NCBI GenBank assembly: GCA_963557075.1
Contig: CAUWDA010000009.1
Location: forward strand, 1-64,000
Source of the DNA: Flavonifractor sp963557075
GTDB lineage: Bacteria; Bacillota; Clostridia; Oscillospirales; Oscillospiraceae
Length of the DNA stretch: 64,000 bases
Reading direction: 5' to 3'
Below, piece after piece: positions 8,248 through 15,478 of this stretch (its first letter is position 1; each line of letters starts with the position of its first letter). The notes beneath the pieces are model-generated. The model was not told the DNA's origin and did not search any database. It saw only the letters and a program-made list of their open reading frames with translations. The position numbers were made by a program, and so were the translations under genes.

Positions 8248-8591
8248 AGCCGCTCCTCCCAGTCGGCCTCACGGAAGCCCACCAGGACAAAGTCGTCCCC
8301 CACCAGCAGGGGGCGCTTGACCAGCATGCCGTCCCCGGCCAGCAGATCCAGCTGTTCCTCCTCCCCCATGCCGGGCAGCCGGTCTTTCAGGGCCAGCTCC
8401 CGGTAGAGCATGCCGCTGGTGTTGAAAAAGCGGCGCAGGGGCAGGCCGCTCCGGCTGTGCCAGGCGGACAGCTCCTCCCGGGTGGGGCGGTCCTCCTTGA
8501 TGTCCCGAAGGGTATAAGAGATGTGGTGCTCGTCCAGCCAGCGGCGGGCCTTTTGGCAGGTGGAGCATTTGGGATAGCAGAGAAAGATCAT
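8241..8591 (-). CDS. ArsC/Spx-family thioredoxin-fold protein
   Basis: A 116-residue protein beginning MIFLCYPKCSTCQKA, the C-x-x-C form of the ArsC/YffB/Spx family active site, followed by the HHISYTLRDIKEDRP segment typical of these thioredoxin-fold proteins. Members are arsenate reductases, glutathione-linked reductases or, in Spx, RNA polymerase-binding redox regulators. No arsenic resistance genes are near, so reductase and Spx-like roles are both open. A GGAGG site precedes the ATG. The next gene, a Nudix hydrolase, overlaps it, which would fit an oxidative-stress pair. Confidence 0.82.
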   Translation of the reverse strand: MIFLCYPKCSTCQKARRWLDEHHISYTLRDIKEDRPTREELSAWHSRSGLPLRRFFNTSGMLYRELALKDRLPGMGEEEQLDLLAGDGMLVKRPLLVGDDFVLVGFREADWEERLC

Positions 8592-8765
8592 GTCGGCGTC
8601 CTCCGTTTCTCAGGTTGCTCCCATTATACGCCCCGGCGGTCAAAGCCGCAAGACGGAAGGCCTGCTGCGGCACATTGTAATCCCTTGTTTCCGCATTGTC
8701 ACCGGCGCTGTAACCCTCTGTACCGGAATCCGTGATAGGATAAAAGCAGAAAAGGAGGTGCCGTT

Positions 8766-9794
8766 ATGAGACGGAACGCATTTCCCGCCCTGCTGCTGGC
8801 CTTTATTCTGTGCGGCTGCGCAGCCCGGACGCCGATGGAGACGCAGACCCCGCCCCCGGCGGAGGAGACCACCCCGGCAGCTGGCTACGACTTCACGGTG
8901 CTGCCGGTACAGGAGGAGAGCATCCATACCCTCTACGGCTGGGAAGGATATGAGGTGCGCAAGCTCACCCCTTATGAGGGGGACTGGCTGGTGGAGTATG
9001 GCTATGAGGGCGACTCTGACTTCACCCTGTTGGCCTGGGTGTTCGGTCAGACCGGCCGGCGGGTGCAGCTTACCGCCTTGAGCCAGTTTACCGGCTATGA
9101 GATCACAGGTCCCGGTCAGGTCCACTACACCGCCACCGGGCAGAACGCGGTAACTCCCTGGAACGGTCTGCCCCAGGAGGCCACGGTGCGGGTGCTGGGA
9201 GATGAAAACAGTAAGCTGGTCCCGGAGTGGGGTGACGTGGAGACCTCTTATGAGCCGGTCTGGCTGGACCCGGCCCAGCCCCTTTTCATCGGCGCCACGG
9301 AGGGGGGGCCGGTCTACGCCCAGCGGTATGAGCAGCTCTATGACGCCCGCATCGACGCCGACGGGCTGTCCTTCTCCTTTATCCCCAACGGGGACAGTAT
9401 GGAAAAATTCCAATCCTTTTTCCCGGCGGCCACCAGTATCCCCGGCTTTTCCACCGCTTTTGACCCGAACAGCAGAACGCTTACCATCCGCCTGTACAAC
9501 ACCTGTCTGAAAAGCGGAGGCGTGGGGGCCGAGGCGGAGGAATGGACCGGGGAGGGGACCTACCCGGAGGACCTGTACCCCTACTCCTTCCCGGCGGGCT
9601 CTCTGGGCCGGGACAGCCATTTCCTGAGGGATGTTATCGTTCGGGAGGACGGTGAGGACGTAGTGGTGTCCGCCGTCCTCACCGACCGGGCCTGGCGGTT
9701 TACCGTGGAGACCTCCAACCTGGGCGGGGATAATATCCCCAGCTTCCGCATCGTATTCCGGGAGTATAATTGGGAGATGGATGAGACCTTGTGA
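8766..9794 (+). CDS. Uncharacterised lipoprotein
   Basis: This 342-residue protein starts with a lipoprotein signal (lipobox LCGC, cysteine about residue 19) and a short threonine/proline-rich linker. The rest is a soluble, probably beta-rich domain with many aromatic residues. I recognise no family. It has its own AAAAGGAGG ribosome site and stands alone between the ArsC-like gene and the htpG promoter, with no visible terminator before the CIRCE-controlled promoter. Confidence 0.75.
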   Translation: MRRNAFPALLLAFILCGCAARTPMETQTPPPAEETTPAAGYDFTVLPVQEESIHTLYGWEGYEVRKLTPYEGDWLVEYGYEGDSDFTLLAWVFGQTGRRVQLTALSQFTGYEITGPGQVHYTATGQNAVTPWNGLPQEATVRVLGDENSKLVPEWGDVETSYEPVWLDPAQPLFIGATEGGPVYAQRYEQLYDARIDADGLSFSFIPNGDSMEKFQSFFPAATSIPGFSTAFDPNSRTLTIRLYNTCLKSGGVGAEAEEWTGEGTYPEDLYPYSFPAGSLGRDSHFLRDVIVREDGEDVVVSAVLTDRAWRFTVETSNLGGDNIPSFRIVFREYNWEMDETL

Positions 9795-9818
9795 ATTGTA
9801 AACATTTTTTGAACCCCC

Positions 9819-9847
9819 TTGCAATTTCTGATGCGAAGGACTATGAT
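9819..9847 (+). promoter_or_regulatory. Promoter of htpG
   Basis: TTGCAA (9819-9824) and TATGAT (9842-9847) are separated by 17 bases. The predicted start of transcription falls in the CIRCE element immediately downstream. Confidence 0.8.
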
Positions 9848-9851
9848 AGCG

Positions 9852-9878
9852 TTAGCACTCGGATAAACTGAGTGCTAA
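9852..9878. promoter_or_regulatory. CIRCE element (HrcA operator)
   Basis: TTAGCACTC, nine bases, GAGTGCTAA: an exact match to the consensus CIRCE inverted repeat bound by the heat-shock repressor HrcA. It overlaps the expected transcription start of htpG. Confidence 0.96.
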
Positions 9879-9924
9879 CGCTATGTTTTTATATATAGTT
9901 TACCATATAGGAGGCATCCACATC

Positions 9925-11847
9925 ATGGCGAAGAAACAGTTCAAAGCGGAGTCCAAGCGTCTGCTGGACCTGATGATCAACTCCATCTACACCCACAAGG
10001 AGATCTTCCTGCGGGAGATCATCTCCAACGCCAGCGACGCCATGGACAAGCTGGCCTACAAGGCCCTCACCGACGACAAGGTGGGTCTGGACCGGTCGGA
10101 TCTGAAGATCACCCTTACCCCCGACCAGATCGCCCGCACCCTTACCATCAGCGACAACGGCATCGGTATGACGAAAGAGGAGCTGGAGCAGAACCTGGGC
10201 ACCATCGCCCGCAGCGGCTCCCTCCAGTTCAAGGAGGAGATGGCCAAGCAGGAGAAGGCCGAGGGGGACACCACCGACATCATCGGCCAGTTCGGCGTGG
10301 GCTTCTACTCCGCCTTTATGGTGGCCGACCACGTCACCGTCACCTCCAGGGCCTACGGCGCAGAGGAGGCCTTCCAGTGGGCGTCTGACGGCGCCGACGG
10401 CTACACCATCACCCCCTGCGACAAGGAGGGCGTGGGCACCGACATCGTGCTCCACATCAAGGCCAACACCGACGACGACCACTACGACGAGTATCTGGAG
10501 CAGTACCGCATCGCCGACCTGGTGAAGAAGTACTCCGACTACATCCATTACCCCATCGTCATGCTCATGCACAAGTCCCGGCAGAAGCCCCGCCCGGAGG
10601 ACGCCGGAGACGACTACAAGCCCGAGTGGGAGGACTATGACGAGTGGGAGACCCTCAACTCCATGGTGCCCCTGTGGCAGCGGCCCAAGAGCGAGGTCAA
10701 GACCGAGGAGTACGACCAGTTCTACAAGGAGAAGTACGGCGACTGGGAGGACCCCCTGAGCGTGATCCATGTCTCTGCCGAGGGTACTGTGGAGTACAAG
10801 GCCATGCTCTATATCCCCTCCCACGCCCCCTATGATTTTTACACCCGGGAATATGAGAAGGGCCTGCAGCTCTACTCCTCCGGCGTGCTCATCATGGACA
10901 AGTGCGCCGACCTGCTGCCCGAGCATTTCCGCTTCGTCAAGGGCGTGGTGGACTCCCAGGACTTCTCCCTCAATATTTCCCGCGAGATGCTCCAGCACAC
11001 CCGCCAGCTGAAGATCATCGCCAACAACCTGGAGAAGAAGATCAAGGCCGAGCTGCTCCGGCTCCAGAAGGAGGACCGGGAGAAGTACGAGACCTTCTGG
11101 AAGGCCTTTGGGCCCCAGATCAAGATGGGCGTGGTGGCTGACTACGGCGTCCACAAGGACCTGCTCAGCGACCTGCTGCTCTTCTGGTCCTCCAGAGACG
11201 GCAAGCTGACCACCCTGACCGAGTACAAGGAGCGTATGCCCGAGGACCAGCAGTATGTCTACTTCGCCTGCGGCGAGGATGCCGCCAAGCTGGACAAGCT
11301 GCCCCAGGCCGAGCGCATCCGGGACAAGGGGTATGAGATCCTCTACCTCACCGCCGAGGCCGACCAGTTTGTGGTCAATGTGCTGGGCGCGGTGGACGGC
11401 AAGCCCTTTAAGTCGGTGGACGACAACGACGCCCTGCCTGAGACCGACGAGGAGAAGGCGGCCCTGGAGCAGAAGTCGGAGGAGAACAAGCCGGTGCTGG
11501 ACTTCCTGAAGGAGACCCTGGGGGAGGAGATCCATGAGGCCCGTCTGTCCCGCATCCTGAAGAGCGGCGCGGTGTGCCTCACCACCGACGGCCCCATCAC
11601 CCTGGAGATGGAGAAGTACTTCCAGCGGATGGACCCGGACAATGCCGCCTCCATGAAGGCCCAGCGGGTGCTGGAGCTCAACCCCGAGTCCCAGGCCTTC
11701 GCCGCCCTGAAGCGGGCGGTGGCCGAGGATAAGGAGCTGGCGGCCAAATATGCCAAGCTGCTGTACGCCCAGGGCCAGCTCATCGCCGGTCTGCCTCTGG
11801 ACGATCCCGCGGGCTATACCGAGCTGGTGTGCTCCCTGATGCAGTAA
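9925..11847 (+). CDS. htpG: Hsp90 chaperone HtpG
   Basis: HtpG is the bacterial Hsp90, an ATP-dependent cytosolic chaperone. The 640-residue protein carries the GHKL ATPase landmarks: EIISNASDAMDKL, the DNGIGMT segment and GQFGVGFYSAF, followed by the middle and dimerisation domains. Length matches the family. The ATG at 9925 follows AGGAGG with a 9-base spacer. The CIRCE element in the 5' untranslated region puts it under HrcA control, unlike Bacillus subtilis, where htpG is outside the HrcA regulon. A bidirectional terminator follows. Confidence 0.96.
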   Translation: MAKKQFKAESKRLLDLMINSIYTHKEIFLREIISNASDAMDKLAYKALTDDKVGLDRSDLKITLTPDQIARTLTISDNGIGMTKEELEQNLGTIARSGSLQFKEEMAKQEKAEGDTTDIIGQFGVGFYSAFMVADHVTVTSRAYGAEEAFQWASDGADGYTITPCDKEGVGTDIVLHIKANTDDDHYDEYLEQYRIADLVKKYSDYIHYPIVMLMHKSRQKPRPEDAGDDYKPEWEDYDEWETLNSMVPLWQRPKSEVKTEEYDQFYKEKYGDWEDPLSVIHVSAEGTVEYKAMLYIPSHAPYDFYTREYEKGLQLYSSGVLIMDKCADLLPEHFRFVKGVVDSQDFSLNISREMLQHTRQLKIIANNLEKKIKAELLRLQKEDREKYETFWKAFGPQIKMGVVADYGVHKDLLSDLLLFWSSRDGKLTTLTEYKERMPEDQQYVYFACGEDAAKLDKLPQAERIRDKGYEILYLTAEADQFVVNVLGAVDGKPFKSVDDNDALPETDEEKAALEQKSEENKPVLDFLKETLGEEIHEARLSRILKSGAVCLTTDGPITLEMEKYFQRMDPDNAASMKAQRVLELNPESQAFAALKRAVAEDKELAAKYAKLLYAQGQLIAGLPLDDPAGYTELVCSLMQ

Positions 11848-11859
11848 GCGGTAAAATCA

Positions 11860-11895
11860 AAAACAGGCCTCCCGGGTCACCGGGAGGCCTGTTTT
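11860..11895. terminator. Bidirectional terminator after htpG
   Basis: A perfect 16-bp stem (AAAACAGGCCTCCCGG and its complement) with loop GTCA lies between htpG and the convergent gene ending at 11899. Confidence 0.93.
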
Positions 11896-11898
11896 GCG

Positions 11899-12360
11899 TC
11901 AGCGGATGGTGAGAGCAGTCCATACCTTCTTCTGGTTGGGCAGCATGTGCCGCGGGGCGGTGCGCCTGGCGTAGCGCCGGCCCAGCTCCTGCCGCTGCTC
12001 CGGCGGCAGGAAGGGGATCAGCGGCAGGGCGCAGCCCTCAAAGGCGGCCAGGGAGAAGGCGGTGGTGTGGTCTGCCGGCGGGGGATAGAACAGGATCTGT
12101 TCCAGAGCCGACAGGGCGAACTGCCGGGCCTCCTCCGCCGGACAGGACTCCAGCAGAGCGGCCAGAGCAGCCACGCGGCTGTTGACGGTGTCGTTGAATT
12201 CCTCCACGGCATAGGATACCCGTGGATTTCCCTGGGCCCGGAAGAGGTTGCCCATGGCCTCTCCCACGCTGGAGATCCTGCTTTTCTCCAGCTTCTCCAT
12301 AAAGGCCCCGTAGCAGGCCCGCAGGTCGTCCAATGCCTGAGCGACAGACACTGCCTCCAT
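11899..12360 (-). CDS. Hypothetical protein, 153 residues
   Basis: I do not recognise a family. From the ATG at 12360, preceded by AAAGGAGG with a 7-base spacer, the product is 153 residues, largely helical and soluble, without signal peptide or membrane segment. A conserved-looking middle part (VEEFNDTVNSRVAALAALLE) is followed by a basic C-terminus. The reading remains open far upstream of this start, but that part runs through the hairpin array and is not credible protein. Bacterial codon use and the strong ribosome site support a real gene. Confidence 0.7.
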   Translation of the reverse strand: MEAVSVAQALDDLRACYGAFMEKLEKSRISSVGEAMGNLFRAQGNPRVSYAVEEFNDTVNSRVAALAALLESCPAEEARQFALSALEQILFYPPPADHTTAFSLAAFEGCALPLIPFLPPEQRQELGRRYARRTAPRHMLPNQKKVWTALTIR

Positions 12361-12408
12361 GGCGATCCCTCCTTTTTTCCACATTATAGCCGCACACAGT
12401 GGAAAAAA

Positions 12409-12706
12409 CAAGGTCCCGGCCACAGGGCCGGGACCTTGAGCCTGTCGACAAAGTCGACAGGCTCTCTCAAAAATGCAAGCATTTTTTCGAAGAGATGCAG
12501 CCTGCCGCGTCGCACGCGCAAAGCGCGCACGCTTGCAGGCTGAGCAGTGTTTTTTCCGAGGCGCATGTCCCCGGAAAAAACAGAATTCATTTTCTTCCGT
12601 CGTCTGCGGACAATGGAACTCTGCGAGGCTTTTGCACAAAATTTGAGGCATTTCTTTTCTCGCCAAGCTGAAACAAGGTCCCGGCCACAGAGCCGGGACC
12701 TTGTTT
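12409..12706. repeat. Hairpin array A, bracketed by duplicated terminators
   Basis: Non-coding. Two nearly identical terminator hairpins (12409-12438 and 12671-12706; CAAGGTCCCGGC pairing with GCCGGGACCTTG, one base different in the loop) bracket a series of inverted repeats: GAGCCTGTCGAC/GTCGACAGGCTC (12438-12464), AAAAATGC/GCATTTTT near 12469-12486, a long imperfect GC-rich hairpin (about 12495-12543), a T/A-stemmed hairpin with loop CGCATGT (12550-12580) and a decayed hairpin with loop core TCTGCG (12595-12618). The last two match array B at 21.5 kb in order, spacing and flanking words. The right-hand copy probably terminates the minus-strand gene ending at 12725. Confidence 0.7.
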
Positions 12707-12724
12707 TTGAAGAAGAGACTGGGC

Positions 12725-13570
12725 TCAGCCCTGGGCTTCCACATAGGTGTGGAAGAGGGTCTCCACCTCGTCGGCGTTATTGCCGATGAAGAAGAGAAGA
12801 TAGCCGTCCTCCACCAGGGTGCGGGCGTCCTGCACCTTGGGCAGGTTCTGGGACAGGTACCAGGAGAAGGTGTCCTCCTGGCTCTTGCGGTAGGCCTCCA
12901 GGCCCTGCTTCACGGCGTCCACATTGGCGCCGTCGATCAGCTTGCCCACAATGATGGTGTCAGGGCTGGTGATCATGGGGAAGAAGGCCACCACCTGCTC
13001 AAACTGATCGGCGGGGATCTTGTAGGCCTCGGTCAGGGTGTCGCCGTCGGCGCGGGTGCCGAACATCTCGCTGGTGTCCATCATGGAGTAGGCCAGCTTT
13101 ACCAGGGGGTCGTTGTTGGGGGTGGTGACAGTCATGCTGCCGGTCTTGTCGTCGGTGGTGACGGTATAGCCCTCCCAGCCCTCAAAGACATCGGCGGAGA
13201 TGAAGGTGACGCCGTTCACCACGGAGACGCCGCCCACCTCGGCGGGGGTGTCATTGACAGTAACCGTGTTGTCAGAGAACTTGACGATGATCTGGTTGCT
13301 GCCGAAGGTGAACCAGCCCTCATTGTTCTCCTCATCCCAGAAGGCGGAGCCGTGGTCGGCCTCGGCCAGCAGGCGCAGGGGGAGCAGGTCGGCGCTGGGG
13401 GCGCCGGGGATGCCGGTGAGGTCCAGAGCTTCGCCGTTGAGGGTGATGGTATGTCCGTAGCCGGTGCCGGCGGGGGCGGCGACCAGCTCGGGGGTATCAG
13501 CGGCCAGGGCGGGCAGAGTCATGGAGCCGGCCAGGGCCAGAGAGAGGGCAATGGTACCGAATTTCTTCAT
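12725..13570 (-). CDS. Secreted copper amine oxidase N-domain/DUF4358 protein
   Basis: This 281-residue protein has a Sec signal peptide (cleavage near ALAA-D, residue 24). Residues about 40-150 match the copper amine oxidase N-terminal domain pattern seen in many Firmicute cell-surface proteins (LPLRLLAEADHGSAFWDEE, VVNGVTFISADVF), and residues about 160-275 match DUF4358 (PADQFEQVVAFFP, DTIIVGKL, then the YGLEAYRKSQ-like segment, here GLEAYRKSQED). No catalytic residues are evident. It is probably exported; its role is unknown. AAAGGAG lies before the ATG, and hairpin array A lies directly downstream. Confidence 0.75.
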   Translation of the reverse strand: MKKFGTIALSLALAGSMTLPALAADTPELVAAPAGTGYGHTITLNGEALDLTGIPGAPSADLLPLRLLAEADHGSAFWDEENNEGWFTFGSNQIIVKFSDNTVTVNDTPAEVGGVSVVNGVTFISADVFEGWEGYTVTTDDKTGSMTVTTPNNDPLVKLAYSMMDTSEMFGTRADGDTLTEAYKIPADQFEQVVAFFPMITSPDTIIVGKLIDGANVDAVKQGLEAYRKSQEDTFSWYLSQNLPKVQDARTLVEDGYLLFFIGNNADEVETLFHTYVEAQG

Positions 13571-13647
13571 GTGGATTCTCCTTTGCAGATGGTTTAGCAG
13601 GTTTCTTAGACGGAGGGACGGGGTAAAAGTTCCCGGAGCTGAAAAAA

Positions 13648-14124
13648 TTATTTGCTCACCGGGGCGAAGCGGCCCCGCACCAGCCCCGCCAGATCCGCCG
13701 GGGCCAGCTCCACCTGAGCGCCGATCTTCCCGGCGCTGACCACGATGGTGTCCAGATGCTCCACACTTGCGTCCAGCACGGTGGGGAACTGCTTCTTCAT
13801 TCCCACCGGAGAGCAGCCGCCGTGGACATAACCGGTGAGGGGGAGCAGCTGGGCCTGACGGATCATCTCAATGGATTTCTCTCCCACCGCCTTGGCGGCG
13901 GCCTTCAGGTCCAGCTCCTTCTGCACCGGGATGACGAACACATGGTATTTTTTGCTGGCCCCCTGGGTCACCAGGGTCTTGCACACCGAGGCCGGGTCCC
14001 GGTCGATGAGGGCGGCCACGCTGACGCCGTCCACCGCCCCGTCGGGGTGGGCGTAGTGGTGGGGCGTATAGGGCACTTTCTTCTGGTCCAGGACCCGCAT
14101 GACGTTGGTTTTTTCTACAGACAT
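13648..14124 (-). CDS. ybaK: YbaK/EbsC-family Cys-tRNA(Pro) deacylase
   Basis: YbaK proteins hydrolyse cysteine wrongly attached to tRNA(Pro) by prolyl-tRNA synthetase. The 158-residue protein has the family landmarks: VCKTLVTQG with the functional lysine, and GGCSPVGMKK near residue 104. The length is typical. It is divergent from the M42 peptidase gene. The window also encodes an editing-domain-less ProRS at 62 kb, which makes a free-standing proofreading enzyme meaningful for this organism. Confidence 0.9.
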   Translation of the reverse strand: MSVEKTNVMRVLDQKKVPYTPHHYAHPDGAVDGVSVAALIDRDPASVCKTLVTQGASKKYHVFVIPVQKELDLKAAAKAVGEKSIEMIRQAQLLPLTGYVHGGCSPVGMKKQFPTVLDASVEHLDTIVVSAGKIGAQVELAPADLAGLVRGRFAPVSK

Positions 14125-14126
14125 GG

Positions 14127-14154
14127 TTGCATCGCTCCCGAGGTTTGGTATAAG
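14127..14154 (+). promoter_or_regulatory. Promoter of the M42 peptidase gene
   Basis: TTGCAT (14127-14132) and TATAAG (14149-14154), spacer 16 bases, about 30 bases before the start codon. Confidence 0.5.
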
Positions 14155-14185
14155 ATAGGGACATCATACTACGATCGAGGAGCGG

Positions 14186-15235
14186 ATGCAAATGTTGCTG
14201 GATACTTTGGGGAGCAAGGGACAGATGATGGACATCGCCAAGCGGCTGCTGTCCATCGACAGCCCCAGCGGATTTACCCAGAACGTGGTGCGGGAGGCGG
14301 AGCAGATCGCCCAGGACCACGGCTACGCCACCCGGCGCACCAACAAGGGCAATCTGATCATTTCTGTGCCCGGCCGGGAGAAGGGCAAAAAGATCGGTCT
14401 GTGCGCCCATGTTGATACCCTGGGCCTGATGGTGCGCTCTATCACCGCCGACGGCATGCTGATGATCACCCGGATCGGTGGCCCCATCCTGCCCACCCTG
14501 GACGGGGAATACTGCCGCATCTACACCCGGGAGGGCAAGGTGTATACCGGTACCATCCTGTCCCTGTCCCCCGCCGCCCATGTCTTTGACGACGCCGCTA
14601 CCCGGCCCCGGGACGAGAAGAACCTGGCGGTGCGCATTGATGAGAAGGTGAAGAGCAGGGGGGACGTGGAGGCGCTGGGCATCTGTGCCGGGGATTTTGT
14701 GTGCATCGATCCCAAGACTACCGTCACCGAGAGCGGCTTCCTCAAGTCCCGCTTCATCGACGACAAGGGCAGCGCCGCCATCCTGCTTACCCTGCTGCGG
14801 CTGATGCACTTTGCCAAGGTGCGCCCCCGCTATGACACCGATGTGTGCTTTACCGTCCATGAGGAGGTGGGCCACGGCGGCGCGACCCTGCCTCAGGTGG
14901 ATGAGCTGCTGGCGGTGGACATGGGCTGCGTGGGGGAGGATCTGACCTGCACCGAGTATCAGGTATCCATCTGCGCCAAGGACAACAACGGACCCTATGA
15001 CTATGAGATGGTGAGCCGTCTGGTGGAGCTGGCGAAGGCCAACGGAGTGGATTACGCGGTGGATATCTATCCCCATTACGGCTCCGATGTGGCGGTGGCC
15101 TGGCGTACCGGCATGGATGTCAAGGGCGCCCTCATCGGCCCCGGCGTCCACGCCTCCCATGGCATGGAGCGGACCCACTTTGACGGCATGAAGGCAACCA
15201 TTGACCTGGTGAGCCTGTATCTGGAGCTGGGCTGA
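14186..15235 (+). CDS. M42-family metallopeptidase
   Basis: M42 enzymes are cytosolic, zinc- or cobalt-dependent aminopeptidases that form large hollow complexes and finish peptide breakdown. The 349-residue protein shows the metal and catalytic positions in order: AHVDTLG, IDDKGSAA, HEEVGHGG, VDMGC and GVHASHGMERTH. The length matches the family. The ATG at 14186 is preceded by GAGG. A GC-rich hairpin with a T run follows at 15370-15403. The substrate preference cannot be read from sequence. Confidence 0.9.
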   Translation: MQMLLDTLGSKGQMMDIAKRLLSIDSPSGFTQNVVREAEQIAQDHGYATRRTNKGNLIISVPGREKGKKIGLCAHVDTLGLMVRSITADGMLMITRIGGPILPTLDGEYCRIYTREGKVYTGTILSLSPAAHVFDDAATRPRDEKNLAVRIDEKVKSRGDVEALGICAGDFVCIDPKTTVTESGFLKSRFIDDKGSAAILLTLLRLMHFAKVRPRYDTDVCFTVHEEVGHGGATLPQVDELLAVDMGCVGEDLTCTEYQVSICAKDNNGPYDYEMVSRLVELAKANGVDYAVDIYPHYGSDVAVAWRTGMDVKGALIGPGVHASHGMERTHFDGMKATIDLVSLYLELG

Positions 15236-15369
15236 AAGAGAAGGGGGGTCCGCTCCATCTCCGCCGCAGGCGGGAGCGCGGACGAGGCCAGGGGCGGGCG
15301 CCCACACCAGCCCGCAGACGCGATAAAGGCCGCCTCTACAGCAGAGAAGGCATAGGCGGAGTTCCCGCC

Positions 15370-15403
15370 AACGGCGGACGGCATTTGCCGCCCGCCGTTT
15401 TCT
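15370..15403 (+). terminator. Terminator between the M42 gene and recJ
   Basis: AACGGCGG pairs with CCGCCGTT around an inner CGGC/GCCG helix, followed by TTTTCTT. The 130 bases between the M42 stop and this hairpin hold further GC-rich inverted repeats, including CTCCGCC/GGCGGGAG near 15260. Confidence 0.75.
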
Positions 15404-15412
15404 TCCAACCCC

Positions 15413-15441
15413 TTGTCACAGGGAGACGGATTTGATATAAT
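15413..15441 (+). promoter_or_regulatory. Promoter of recJ
   Basis: TTGTCA (15413-15418) and TATAAT (15436-15441) with a 17-base spacer, about 30 bases before the recJ start. Confidence 0.85.
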
Positions 15442-15478
15442 TAAAGGTAATTTTAATGGGAAAGGACGGTGGTCGCCT

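Noticed and set aside
12361..12744. N-terminal extension of the hypothetical gene at 11899-12360 through the hairpin array
   Set aside because: The reading is open but runs through duplicated terminators, and a strong ribosome site supports the start at 12360.
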